DNA from: Marisa cornuarietis
Taxonomy: Eukaryota > Mollusca > Gastropoda > Architaenioglossa > Ampullariidae
Length of the DNA: 64,000 nucleotides
Assembly (NCBI GenBank): GCA_004794655.1
Contig: SMMW01000040.1
Coordinates: 434,001-498,000 of the forward strand
Direction of reading: 5' to 3'
The notes under the pieces were generated by a model. That model was not told where the DNA came from. It did no database searches and saw only the letters and a program-made list of their open reading frames with translations. The translations under genes were made by a program, and so were the position numbers. Positions 11,726-31,389 of this stretch are shown here, piece after piece (the stretch's first letter is position 1; every line of letters starts with the position of its first letter).

Positions 11726-14078
11726 AGAAAAAGGCGATAATCTTTAAAGGTACAGTGTGACGTAACGGTCGACGGCGTTATAATAATAGCATGCCAGTAG
11801 GCAGATACTCTGACGTCACTCTGCATCTGTCGTCTGCTTACTCCAGTCGAAATTGGGACACGATGTCCAGAAAAGCACCAAACAAGTTTCTCAAAAAAAA
11901 AGTCCCTAGCACATTTGTAACATTTTCCTTTAAAAAAAAAATTAAATTACACTCTTAGAAACTCCCCAAACAGATCGAACTTCTCCACCAGACTCACCAT
12001 CCACCAAAAATCTTTTTCGAGTAAACTTCACAGGGTCCTCATCCTTGAACTTCGTAAATGATACAACTGCCGCATGTATTCTACTCACACTGCTCCCTGC
12101 TCTTATCTGCTAAACGTAATCATTAATTTGCTCCTCCAAAAGTCACGTGACTCAACGTCCGTCTCTCTCTCTCTCTCTCAAAGAGCCGATCACTCCTACA
12201 ACTCACGTCATCTGCTTCAGCCGTAGAACATCTCTATCATAAATGCAGTTCATTCTTTCAATCATTTTATCCCGTGACTAGTACCGAAGGTACCAGTTGT
12301 AGGGGAGACATGATGGAGTATAGCAGAGGGGAACTCCCGTCAGCAGGCTCGGTCTTGTGGCCGCATGAGCAGGTCCCTCAGTGGACAGCCGGTCCACTCC
12401 ATCACATTAGTCACCCAGCCTTTCTTCTGTTTGCTACGGCGTCACCACCTTCAACGTAGCCTTGGAGGACCGTCTTCGGCAAGTTATTGTCAGGCGACAT
12501 AACAAAACCACTTCAGTTTCTGCATCTCGACAGTAGACTAGACGAAGCCGTTCGTCTTTTATTCCCTGTAGTAGAGTCTGTTGAAGCATTTCATTTCGAA
12601 CGCTTGGATCTGTCGTTTTGATTCCGATAGCAAGATCCACATCTCACAGCCGCTACAACATGGTTGGCACCACGAGAGAATTTGGTTTGGAAGCTGTCGC
12701 TTCTACTTTCCAAATTTTAACCTAGCCATCGCAGCTGTGATCCTGAGACATACGTCCTCCGCACAGCCTCCTTCTTTGGAAAGGGTCGCGCCCAGGTACA
12801 TAAAGGACTGCACCTCTTTCAGTTGTACCTCGTTCATTCTGATTACTGCCTACTGCTAACTCCAATCCCCACTGTTCAGTTTGATCTACACCTCGCTCTC
12901 TATTTCAGTACGTTCATACGTGTGACCAACCACCGTGAACATAAAATGCAGCTCTGCCTCATTTTAAATAAGCGACTACTCATCAAAACACAAAGGGCTT
13001 GAAAACATAAAGCTACAAATAAAGTTTCTAAAACGTTTATTACCATGAACATTTCTTACATCCTATGCATCGTGCTGAAAGCTTGTATCACTTAACGCTG
13101 TGGTTAAAGACTTAAGCATCAAATATTTGCATAATACATTTATTATTGAAAATGCTAAATGTGTATTATGTTCATTTTATGATTATGTACCTTTTAAGAT
13201 ATTTATATGTTATTGAAAACATTACATTTTCGCTTCAAATCTCAACATTTTTGTATTTTTCTTTATGATTTGAATGATCATATGTATGCAAACAACATTT
13301 GTATTGGAATATCTATGCATGTTTGGAGAAAGACCTTAACCTCAATCTGGTGACAAACGGTCCCTTGAAAGGGCAGGGAACAAGAAATACAGGCAAACTA
13401 AGATCAGTAAGTGTCAAGTGTGCATGCATGGACACACATTTATCAGTAACATTGAGCTATCTGTCACTAATATATCACATTTCAACATGAGCATGCACTC
13501 ATATCTTTGGCATCTTGAGATGTCTACCATCCATGCATTGCTCCAAGTAATGTAACCATGTACATAGTCATGCAAATATGCATGAGTAAGTGAGAGGGGG
13601 AAAAAACCTCATAAAACCACTGTGGGGAAAATGATAAAAAGATCAAAGAGAATGAAAACCAGTGAAGTTAAGACCAACATTTAGACTGCCAGCTGACAGG
13701 TTCAGTAAGCATAACCGTCAGCTACATGATGCTAATATATTTTTCACAAGTTTCATACTATAACAAACATCTAGCATTACATAAATTTGTTTTCATTCTG
13801 TTTTGCTGATGGCTTCAACTGGTTGAAGTATCATTTATAAAGTAATGAGGTAAGCAATATAAGCAATGATACTAATTTCTTTAATCTTATCACACAGAAT
13901 TTCAATGGAGTTTGGAAAGTAAAACTATGTGCTACAATAGAAGATTTAATTACTGTGCATCCAATAGCTATAATATGTTCACAGGGAAGTAAGATGTTGC
14001 AACACATCTAGATGCATTACCAGACATGCATACTTGCTTTCTTTCCTTGAATATATGTGCAAGTGTATAACTAAAATC
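11726..14078. other. Intergenic region between the PLAC8-like gene and LDAH
   Basis: Contains a decayed LINE fragment (about 12330-12880) and AT-rich sequence from about 12950 onward that probably includes the LDAH 3' UTR. I see no intact gene. Candidate minus-strand poly(A) signals for LDAH are ATTAAA at 13885-13880 and AATAAA at 13144-13139. Confidence 0.5.
12330..12880 (-). pseudogene. Decayed non-LTR retrotransposon, C-terminal part of reverse transcriptase ORF
   Basis: Conceptual reading on the minus strand gives a series of blocks typical of the end of a LINE reverse transcriptase. These are a 'SFMYLGATLS' block (about 12820-12780), an 'RITAAMARLKF' block, an 'RQIQAFEMKCFNRL' block (about 12610), a diverged YRE-KTN block, and near the 3' end a 'VMEWTGCPLRDLLMRPQDRA' block (about 12395-12340). 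Several in-frame stops and at least one frame change interrupt it, so it is dead. I do not assign a clade. Confidence 0.85.
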
Positions 14079-15842
14079 CTATAAATGTCCTTTCACCCAT
14101 TCCCACACTATGTCTGCCATTTCCTTCCCAGCATCTAACACAAAAGCATGACTAAAATCCATCTGGCAGAGGCGAATGTCAGCATCAGGAAATTTCTCTT
14201 GCAGAGCAAAGCAGTATTCTTTTGGACACCACCTGTCAACTGATCCAAAATAAAAGCTTATTTTATCAATATGCTGCTTCAGAAGATCCACCTGAAGCTG
14301 ATCCACTATGGACAGTTCTTGCTTTGCCAGGTATGTGGCATGATCAACACACACAGGGTTAAAAAGACTCATTGAGGCTGTTACAGAACATTCTGGTGAG
14401 TTGAAAGATCTCAGATGGTACTGAATCAACCTCCGCTGAATCTGGGGGCTTAAGAAAGACAGCAGCTTCACTGCAGTGAGGATTCCCCAGCGAAAGTAGT
14501 TCAAGAGAGGTTTGAAGACTCTCCCATTTGGAGAATGCTGCATTTTTTCTATGGTGGGGAATAGCATAAAACATCGAAGAACTCGGTCCTTGGTAATGTG
14601 AGAGAGTGAATTCAAAATCATGTAGCAGCCAATAGAGTGACCAATCAGGATTAGTCTTGTGTCTTTAGGAATGATGTTCATTATGAACTTGACTTTGTGC
14701 TTTATCTGCCCACTTAGGGAGTAAGCTGGATCTGGTTTTGTACCTTTCAAAAGAAATTAGCAATAGAAATGTGATACAGTATTATAAAATGCAAGTCTAG
14801 AGAACAAATATTTGTTTCTTTTCCATGTTATTTATTACTAAAACAGATTATGTTAACCACAGATAACTACAAAATATGCCTGCATGCACACACACACACC
14901 CTTATAAACATGATACTCAACTGTTTATTCTGCTCATACCTTTAAAAATGTGAGTCCAGCTAAGAGATGATGTCTTTGGACCTGCAACATGTCCTGCTTG
15001 TCCCACACACCACACAGGAATGTTTTTCTCACTTTTTTCCCATAGTGAGTGCATGAACTGCACATAGTATTCAGGTATGCCAGGATTACCTGAAACATTT
15101 GTTTTTAGATCCAACAATATAATCAACTAGAGCATACCATTGTAGTGTCTAAGGAGATGGATGGATACTCATATGAAACAAATGAATACATGTACACAAA
15201 GGTGAATGGAAACAGACATTAACCAGGCATTAAATAAGCTCTTCTACTAGTGAAAAGGAACAGAGGGGGTGTGGGGGAATGGTGTTTTATGCCGAGCCAG
15301 CAACTAAGGCTATATCACGGCAAGGCAGCCAGCCTTGTAAACAGATGCCACATGCAGAGAAAGAACAGCATGCCTGAGACAAGAACTGAACCTAGGACAC
15401 CCAACTTTCACTGTATTGGTGACAGGTGCTAACTGTCTGGTGAAAAGGGAGACAGTTTCCTTGGTAGTGGATTGCCATACTAATCTTGGTTTAAGACGAA
15501 AGGATAACCCAAGATTTCACAGATGGCATAAACACATGGGATACAGTTCAAAAGTGTGTTCACTGAGTTGTGTTATCTCTTAGTCTTTAATTTTATCACA
15601 TAAAAATAAGAAGATATCATGAAATACAACATACATTCTTACAACTGAAACGTACAGTAGTTACATTTGAACAATAGATCCAAAATAACTGTCTTACCAG
15701 GAATTATAAGAAATAATGATTTTGGGGTAGTCTCCTTTCCCTCATTCTCACTGGACAAGTGACCAACTTTCAGAAGATGTGTCTCTACACCATCAACACT
15801 GATAAATTCAGACACCATTTCATCCACATTATTGGTCTCCAT
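14079..15842 (-). CDS. LDAH: Lipid droplet-associated hydrolase, three coding exons
   Basis: Coding exons on the minus strand are 15842-15698, 15089-14940 and 14743-14079. Introns are GT-AG and phases match, giving 319 aa, close to the roughly 325 aa of vertebrate LDAH. It is an alpha/beta hydrolase. An oxyanion-region PGNPG motif lies at residues 48-52 and is split over the first intron. The nucleophile elbow GHSIG puts Ser at 135. The GSVDRWCP segment supplies Asp 268 and DFSHAF supplies His 297, so the Ser-Asp-His triad looks complete. Family members sit on lipid droplets and have been tied to cholesterol ester and triglyceride turnover, although hydrolase activity is disputed. A hydrophobic stretch around residues 180-200 could help membrane or droplet attachment. 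The first intron contains a same-strand SINE. Upstream non-coding exons cannot be excluded. Confidence 0.95.
15250..15448 (-). mobile_element. SINE copy with 9-bp target-site duplications, in LDAH intron 1
   Basis: The element occupies about 15259-15439 on the minus strand. It is flanked by direct repeats GTGAAAAGG at 15250-15258 and 15440-15448. It matches the 9780-9966 copy along its length except for a shortened tRNA-like head. It lies in the first LDAH intron in the same transcriptional sense as the gene. Its divergence from the full-length copy suggests an older insertion. Confidence 0.88.
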
Positions 15843-15911
15843 TCTGTAATACTGTTAAAAAATATAGACATTTATGCAAAACCATTTTACATTTATGTTT
15901 TTTGTTTATAC

Positions 15912-15924
15912 CACACACACACAC

Positions 15925-15973
<49 letters not shown>
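15912..15973. repeat. (CA)n microsatellite
   Basis: A CA run with one CG interruption, 70 bp upstream of the LDAH start codon, so probably in its 5' UTR, 5' intron or promoter-proximal DNA. Confidence 0.95.
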
Positions 15974-15976
<3 letters not shown>

Positions 15977-17614
15977 TTGACAGCACATTCTATTTCAATG
16001 ACAACAATATTTTGCTAAACATCCTGTTTACCAAGTTAATGTACAAGGAAAATATCTTTGTGGACTTGAAAGATTATTATGGCCACATAAAAAAAGTTAT
16101 TTTCATTTGCCCATATTGTCTTTTCATTGAAGCCTGATCTTCTCAGAAATCAGTGGTCTACTCCAAATTCACTACCAGCATATGTAGTTTATGCTGAAAG
16201 GAGATTAGTTTGGGTCACATCTTGCGGCAAGCTTGGAAGCTTCTGCAGTTTTAAAGGATGTGTTCTGTAGTCTGTTTACTAAGAGTGATTCTAACAATCA
16301 ACACCCTATCAGCCATTTTTTAAACTAGTGTGGCATAAAAGTGGAGGGAGTGTCTAATTTGGAGGACAACTGAATACCTGTATTCCAGTAAGTTATGATA
16401 TGCTATTGTAGGTTGCATAAAAGCAGCTCTAAAGTCGACCAACTTTTAGAGGATATGGAAACAAATGATTGACAATGGGAACTATCTTGATGCCACTTAT
16501 TTGGTTTCCACAACCTGTTTGTACCTTTTCACACAAGCGAATCGCACTATTATATGGAAGGATACAGCGGGTACAAGCGAATACAAAGATATTATTATCA
16601 GGAGAGAAGGTCATCAGTGGTACCGCTCTGAGATGTACGTTGCACATAACTTTGTTTACTATTTTGTATTAATGACCTATACCAGAATGTCAATAGCACT
16701 TGCAAAATATTTACAGACAGAACTTAACAACCTGCTGCTAAATCATAACATTCTGTAGCAATTATATGAGATTAGACCTTTAAGGAGTTGTCACAAACCT
16801 GGCAATCTTTTGATATTTATATTTTATATACCTACCCGTAAAATGGCCTATCAGACGACACCTTGCTCGAAAGCTCTACAGAAACGATAATGGAAACTTT
16901 TGTATGATCTGCGGTGAGTGCAGTGGGCGTCTGCTTTCAACGATATGTCCACTCACAAAAAGGGTGTGTTAATCGCGGGCATGTATATGCGCACACCTAC
17001 ACAACCATTTTCTTACAAACAGTAGAAGGTCATTTGTCGATCCTATTAAACAGAGGGGAGCGAGGTTTAGGTACGAGCCGTTGATCACAGGGTAGGGCGG
17101 AGTGGGGTGTGGAGTTGATTTTCTCGATCACTGGTGTCCTTGGATTGCCTGGCATTTTTTTCGGATTATTTAGAGTTATCTTGTTAGCACCAAGAGTGGT
17201 TGTCCTTGACTATTTCTCGACGGCTATTTGGTTGATCGTTCGGCTTTATTCTGCATTATACAAATCTGTAGTAACTTGTGTTCTGTTCTGTTTCTGTGTA
17301 TAATGGTAACTAATGTTCAGCATATTCGTGCTTAATTTTTATTATAATTTCTGTAAATGAGCTTGAGCGTTGAAGGTTACCGGACAACGCGATCACAATT
17401 GATGACGAAGTTATCCTTCTCTGTTATTAAATTTGATTCCTCCCATAACTGGTTGCAGCTGACGAGCAGTTATGCTGGATTGTCGGTACCGGCCACCTGG
17501 GAGAGCAAATGGACAGACGTAGGACATAGTAGGACTGCATAGAATGGTCATGTACACTAGAGACTTTGATAGAAAAGTATTCAGCAGACATATCGGATAA
17601 ACGTAAATGTTAGG

Positions 17615-17730
17615 CTTACATTTCATAGAGTTGCTGCAGATTGGAACTCACTGCCGCCTTACTTTAAATATGCACCAAATTTGAATAGCTTCAAGAAATC
17701 TATAAATACCAGTCAAAATTTGTAAAACTA
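17615..17730 (+). pseudogene. LINE reverse transcriptase C-terminal remnant
   Basis: The + strand reads a short open segment with the motif 'RVAADWNSLPPYFKYAPNLN' followed by SFKKSI and a stop. This 'R-V-x-x-x-WNSLP...SFK' pattern is the usual C-terminus of CR1/Jockey-like reverse transcriptases. Stops occur upstream, so only a 3' fragment survives. Confidence 0.7.
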
Positions 17731-17949
17731 TTTTATAGTTATGATGTTTAACAAAATGTATTGTAATTTGCTTAAAACTCGGACCCAGACAATATTCAAG
17801 TGGCTTTAAGGGGAGATGTTAAATAGGCCGCAAGGCCGAACTAAATAATAGCCACTCCCAACTTCTACAGAGCTCCAAAAGTGCATTGCACTGTTTATAA
17901 TACGGTATTTGTTATTAACAGCAGCATCTGTCATTGATGAGTTTGCAGC

Positions 17950-18125
17950 GCAGTCTGGTGGCGCAACGGTTAGCGCCTTTCGCCAATACAGTGTGAAGGT
18001 TGGCTGTCCTGGATCAGCTCTTGTCTGAGGCACGCTGTTCTTTCTCTGCATATGACATCTGTTTACAGGGCTGGTTGACTTGCTGTGATATAGCTTTAGT
18101 TGGTGGCTTGGCATAAAACACCAGT
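17950..18125 (+). mobile_element. tRNA-derived SINE copy
   Basis: Plus-orientation copy with a well-kept A-box head (GTGGCGCAACGGTTAGCGCC) and the family tail ending in GGCATAAAACACCAG. A few substitutions and small deletions separate it from the full-length copy. I see no convincing target-site duplication. Confidence 0.88.
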
Positions 18126-18911
18126 CCACATCCCCCAACCTTCTGGCATGGGTCAGTTCATCATTTTGTAGCTTGCAGGTCTGACACTGGGTGGTTTTCT
18201 CTACCCTGTATGTGTCTGTTTTATAAAAAGTGTGTGTTGGAAGATGTGTGCTGCTTATTTAATTCATTTTGAAGTTGTCATCAAGTATGAAAACCTATAC
18301 ATTATATCAAGAATTATTTAAAATCTTTTCAATGCACATTTAAAACAATATTAAATCACCATTAGCTATCACAAACTAAGGAAGTAGAATATGTTGTGGT
18401 TTTAACGAATTGATTACCAAATTTATATATAATGGGTCTTATTCATGCAAACACTGTCTTGAAACTCGATCTCCCGGACCAGTTTAGTAACTACTGAAAC
18501 ATACGAACACCTAAATCCCCTAAATCTGTATGAAGACCCAGCAAATGTGACAGTACCACAGGGGCTATTTGGCTTTTGTATGTGGTGGTACTTCTGAAAT
18601 GTCATGCAGTTTAAAATATTTTGAAGTAGGAGTCTGCCCTTTGATCAGAAAATGTATTCATAAATGATGTAAATATTCCTCAAGGTAGTTCTCTGGAAGA
18701 AACACAAAACCTGACACTTACATCATTTAGATTTGCTGTTTACTTTTACCATTATGTTTAAATAAATGCTAACAAAGGCTGACACATATGTCTACATTAT
18801 CATATGTCACATGTATAGCATGCATTTAATAAATAATTTTGTACCTCATCTGAACTTTAATTCTTGTAGAGTTGGTCAGTTGTATTTGCATGTTTTGTCA
18901 TTTTACTTATT

Positions 18912-19133
18912 TTAAACTGACTGAAACTGAATAGTTTTCAAAAGCAGAACAAGCCTTCCATTCACTCTATACATACATTGAAGAGGGATGATTGTGTATG
19001 TCTCCTCAAATTTTTTAAGTTCAAAGTTTTCTTTGTCACTTGCAAATGAAAGAAATGAGAGTCTAGTTGCCAAATCAGATCTGGAATCATTTTGACAGAA
19101 GCCCATCAGGCCTTGTTCTAACAAACTGGACAT
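18912..19133 (-). CDS. Short open reading frame, doubtful hypothetical
   Basis: A 73-codon ATG-to-stop frame in an AT-rich background with a mixed, non-repetitive composition (for example 'MSSLLEQGLMGFCQ' and 'MYRVNGRLVLLLK'). This is unlike the many Cys-Val or His-Thr frames made by dinucleotide repeats. I do not recognise a domain. The frame closes at a TAA 30 bp before the ATG, with no AG acceptor between, so it would have to be a separate small gene, a TE fragment or chance. Confidence 0.15.
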   Translation of the reverse strand: MSSLLEQGLMGFCQNDSRSDLATRLSFLSFASDKENFELKKFEETYTIIPLQCMYRVNGRLVLLLKTIQFQSV

Positions 19134-20599
19134 GATTGAATAAGGTCCATGATCAAGCCATTAACATTTTTCGCATACACATACCCACCTCTAAGCATAC
19201 TGATCTAAAATGGCAGTAAAGATTTGTAAGTACACACACGCAAACCAACCATAAATATGAGAATAAATCAGTGTATATAAAAAGAGAATTTAGTATATTT
19301 TAAAACGTAAAATAAAATTACATTTCATGCTGTAACCGGTAAGATAGCTGGTGTTTAGGTACTGGAAAATGTAAATAACAGTACTAAACATCTTAAAATA
19401 CTTAATTATTTTATTTACACTTAAAATATTGATGGAATTTTAGCCAAAGCATAAAACATTGTTCCATATACTGTCCATGAGTGGTCAGATTCATAACTGT
19501 GTATATATTTCAAAACACCAAACACAGAGATATTTGAAAATATATATATGTATATATGTATATTTTGTCACAAACAAATTTTAAAAAATTGCCTGAATTA
19601 AGGGTTAGAGGTATTTTCAGAAAATACAAACATGAACATATGTATGCACATGTGTGTGTGTGTGTGTCTGCACCAATATGTGAGCATGTCTGTGTGAGAT
19701 TCCTGTATACATGCATATTTCTCCTGCTTTTTTTTTTAATTTTAGGTCTTAAGAACGTGATCTCTGTATTTAAAAACAACATGAGTCAAACGAATACAGT
19801 GAAATCTCACTTTTATCCAAAGGATGTGTTTAAAAAAAACCTTAATAATTTAACAAATCACGTAATGCAAAAAGGCTTTCATTATTATATTCAGTGGCCT
19901 CCTAATTGATAGCCAGCTGATTTACCCTTTGATCTAACCCTTGTATTTGAAATCACATAATGATGGGAAACAGCAAATACAGGAACACTGTTAATATAAA
20001 TATTGTTCATATTCCCTACTATGGCGAATAACCACTTGCAAATACAGCCATCAGTAATGAGGGTCTCTGTGACATGCATTACTCAGTGCTATAAATGCCC
20101 AAATCAGATCTGATTTCTGGGTGAATGGGTATATCCAGCATTAATAAGTGCATCACATGAAATATTTATTAATTAAAAATCATGGATGCATGAACATCAA
20201 ATCAAAAGATCAGAATGTATGTCATATGTGACCTGATAGTAATATATATATATATATATAGGATAAAAAAAAAAAAAACAAAGGTAGTAAAGCTTGAAAA
20301 TATCCAACAGAAATGAATAATTAAAAAAACGTATGATATAGCAGTGTGACTAAACTACGAAGAAAAAAGGTGGACTAAACAGCCCGAGGTGAAAAGGGAC
20401 ACATGCTGGCTCGCTTCACTTCCACCTTCCTCCCTCTTTCACCCAATTCACCCGCTTTCGCACGTCCACACGCACACGAACAGATAACTCACAAGTGTAA
20501 CAACACTGACAACACAGTTGTACAGCAAAACAAATCATTATTAATACAAAAGAAAAATCAGGTTGAACATATATACACTAACAAGGTGGCCTGACAAAA

Positions 20600-21520
20600 A
20601 CCTGTAGGAATTAAAGAATTAACAGTATCAGATGTTACACTATACATACGACCAGATGCCTGGTCCATTCCTGGGTCAACGGTCGCAGTTCTGGAGTTCT
20701 TTAGATACACCCCCGGGGCGTACTCCGTTCAGCCTCGCGCCGAAGAATGGCAGTGCCACTCGGCTACCTGCTCTTGATCCTCGGAAGGCACCACATTCAC
20801 TATTGACACCATTAATACCACAGCACCACAATCTCCTCAGATAACACTCATAAATTCCTTCTGCCACTGCTCCGCAACAATGCCCCAGGCACTGAACAAC
20901 AACGGCTATCAGCTGAACAGTGGCGATGATGGCTATCCTCTGCAGACAATGCAAACTGGAGCAGACATGGTACCGGGAATTTGTCCACCCACTACCTCAC
21001 ACCTCTGGCGGCCGGTAGTACAGTTGACTAAGATGCTAATTGTCGTCTGAGAGGACCCTTTTTTACTGACATCACGTTCTCTCTTCCCTTCACGGACCAG
21101 ACTGCAAGTGCCAGCAGGTAGTGATGAGCGTTTTACTGAACGTGCCCTTATTTCTCAGACCTGTTGCTTACAGCTGAAAATCCCTCAGAGCGACGTCTCT
21201 GCTGGAACACAAGGAAAGGCACCAACAACACATCTACCCTAAACTATATACCCACTAGACACCTAATCACGAGACTCCTAGAAACAAATCTACCCTGGCC
21301 TGACGCTATCGATATTTTACTATAGAAACTATAGCCTACCGCTCTATACCCTGAAATACCTAGGACCTACCCCCTTCCCCTTCCCGAGACCTAGATTGAC
21401 CACATCCATCACCGCGGCCTGTCAAGATATAAAAAGAGACAGAAAGGACTCACTTTGCTGACCGCTGCCCCCTATAACTATCCTAACCAACCTCAGTCAT
21501 GTCAGGCTGGTTCATGACAA
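20600..21520. other. GC-richer, non-coding block of unknown origin
   Basis: This block is clearly richer in G and C than the AT-rich DNA on both sides. It lacks recognisable protein motifs in any frame. A tRNA-like A-box match (TAGCCGAGTGG) lies on the minus strand at 20766-20756, without a matching B-box. It may be a decayed transposable element or an unannotated non-coding exon. Confidence 0.3.
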
Positions 21521-21803
21521 GCAGTGATCTTTATCATAATCATGGATGTGCATAAATGATACAAGTCTATGATAAAACATAATCAAATGATCTAACATCA
21601 AGACTATCAATCACCATTTCATCCCAATACATACAATCATAAGTAGAAGGGTAAAGAGTAAGATGTGTTTGCTGCATGGTGTTAGACATGCAGGTGCATT
21701 TACAAGCTCGCACACAAAAAAAATGTGTAAATGTAACTACAATTACATTCCATTCAAATATGTACCCAGCTGTATTTACACTATCTGAATTGCTTACCCC
21801 TCA

Positions 21804-21809
21804 TTTATT
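21804..21809 (-). terminator. Poly(A) signal of the ARM-TIR-SAM gene
   Basis: TTTATT on the + strand (AATAAA on the minus) 254 bp beyond the TGA stop. It is the nearest canonical signal and gives a compact 3' UTR. Confidence 0.6.
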
Positions 21810-22062
21810 GAGAATTTAACTTTTAGTAACAATGATGTTGTCAACTTTAATAAATAACAGAATCACAGCAATTTTACAATATGGTGGGTGCTTCCTGAGA
21901 AAGCAAATGACAAGCACCTAAAGGTTTTGTCATGACACAGCCAACACCATCATACTTTTAATCACCACCTACTGGTGCTTGTTATGCTGTGATGCCTAGA
22001 GGCCTGTATATCTATTACCAAAGCAACCCATTTGATTTGTACAACAGAAGAATGAACATATT

Positions 22063-29462
<7,400 letters not shown>

Positions 29463-30198
29463 CAAACCTGCAAGAGCACAAACAAACCATAAAAATGTCC
29501 GAATAATAAAGTATGCATACACATATGCCATCAATTTAAATGCAGAAAAAATGGTGGCTATATATTTAACCCTCTTGGATCAAGATAAAAATGAAAATTA
29601 CAATGACTGGCTTATAACTGAAGAATGCGAAGACGACAGTAGTGAAGTTTTTTTTTTATTATTATTGCTGCTCTGAGATTAACATTAGACCAAGAAACCT
29701 ATACATTTTTGGAAAAGAGAAAAGTTGAACTTTGCAATAAAAAGTCATGAAAATCGCCTTCTCTGTGCTACCCGGCCACAATCATGGCCTTTCAAACCAA
29801 GAGAGTTAAGTCATCATAGCTATAGGTGAGTCTATATAATTTCTTAATATAATACTTCTATTGATGCATACCGTTACCATAAACAACTATAAATTTTTCA
29901 TAAGTGGTAAAATTGATAGAAAATTGTGCTTGAAGAAAAAGTTAAATATATAACTCCCAATAGATCATGCAATATTCATCAATACAAATAAAAAAAAAAA
30001 TCAAAATTAAGGTCTGATGTAACAGCGTCAGATGAAAATGTGCGCCAGTAAAATAAAAACATAGAAGCATTAGGTTTTGAGTATAGTTGTTGGCCAAGTT
30101 TTTTTTTCTTTTTTGGTGATGCGATCAAATTATATTTGAAATAAAATTAAGCAATTAAACGCACCTATATAAAACCAAATCTAACCAGGAATTTGTAA

Positions 30199-30200
<2 letters not shown>

Positions 30201-30238
<38 letters not shown>
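30201..30238. repeat. (CA)n microsatellite
   Basis: A CA run of about 38 bp, roughly 740 bp upstream of the first mapped ARM-TIR-SAM exon. Confidence 0.95.
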
Positions 30239-30239
<1 letters not shown>

Positions 30240-30784
30240 GCACCCGCCTTTTAAAAATAACTCTATTTTCACAATAAAGCGTAACACACATTGTATGTAA
30301 CATACGTAGGAGTTGTTTACATGGTGCGGTGCATGGAAACGAGACGTTCAAGGGAAACTACTATAAAATAGAAAGGGAAATAAGTCTTATGACGATTTCA
30401 ACGTGTTAGTCATGAATAATTGTTTATTTTTATTTTTCATTGTCAGTGAGTTAAATCGGAACCCTTTCGTGTATGTTCAATGTCGTTTGAGAGGGACTAT
30501 CTCGAAAAATCATCCGTCTATCCATTATCACACATTCATGGTTTACCAGCAGTCGATGCTCGCATGGGCTTTCATCCCACTCACAGCTTTGTCGTGATCC
30601 TCCTCTGCTGTCATGTGATGCAGTCTGCACATTCTTAGTATGGTCGAAATCTTACTAATAATTCAAACTACAATATCGTGATAAATAATGCACGGCAGAA
30701 ATTTCATATAAGGGGTCTGACTAGGTCACGGCGGCCTGTGCTATTTTGTGGGAGGGGAGACCGGGTAGGATCGATATTTGAGAG

Positions 30785-30880
30785 GGGTTGGGTTAGGGTT
30801 TGGGTTTGGGTTTGGGTTAGGGTTATGGGTGTGGGTTATGGGTAGGGGAAGGGTTAGGGTAAGGTTTAGGTTTAGGTTAT
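30785..30880 (+). repeat. Interstitial telomere-like repeat
   Basis: A degenerate array of TTAGGG-type units on the + strand, including GGGTTAGGGTTTGGGTTTGG and later GGGTTAGGGTAAGG, mixed with TTTGGG, TTATGGG and TTTAGG variants. TTAGGG is the usual molluscan telomere repeat. The degeneracy indicates an old internal tract. Confidence 0.75.
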
Positions 30881-31389
30881 ATTGTAGAGGACAAATGTTG
30901 AGGACTGGTCAAGTGACGTTATGGTGATTGACATGGAGTTGTGTTAAATTATTGGCTGAATTTTAGTCATGTGATATTTAGCGCGGAAAAGTTTGTTGAT
31001 TTGATTTGATGTGAGCAGACGATAGAAAGTCGAGAGGATTGAAGATGGCGAGTTGGGGAAAATTTGTGGTGCAATTGTGGATTTCAAGGAAAAGTTGAGA
31101 GGTGCAGAGTCTGGAAAGTATACAGCAGAAAGAAGTTTAGAATGGATGCAGAAGTGACAAGGTTGTTTGTGTTGAGTTTAGTCAAAGACTTTGATTTGTT
31201 TGTTTTTTTTGAGTTTTCACGTGAATGTGGATTGATTAAGAAGAATAATACATGTAGGAGTTGTGATGAGGAGATGGGACTGGAGAAGATTTCGACTCGG
31301 AAAAAGTGGAGGAAGGATTCGAAGAAGATGGGGAAGGCGACGTCAGGCAAAATTTTGTTCATTTCTGGATATTATTTCTCGGATTAATT

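Larger units (their letters stand above)
15843..22062. other. Intergenic region between LDAH and the ARM-TIR-SAM gene
   Basis: Contains a CA tract (15912-15973), a LINE 3' remnant (about 17615-17730), a SINE (17950-18125), a TA run (20242-20260) and a GC-richer block (about 20600-21520). The moderately GC-rich stretch around 16850-17110 could hold the LDAH promoter, but I see no decisive element. The left part of 21804-22062 is the likely 3' UTR of the ARM-TIR-SAM gene. Confidence 0.45.

Noticed and set aside
20756..20766. tRNA A-box match (TAGCCGAGTGG, minus strand)
   Set aside because: No B-box, anticodon stem or acceptor stem within tRNA distance, so not called a tRNA gene or an additional SINE.
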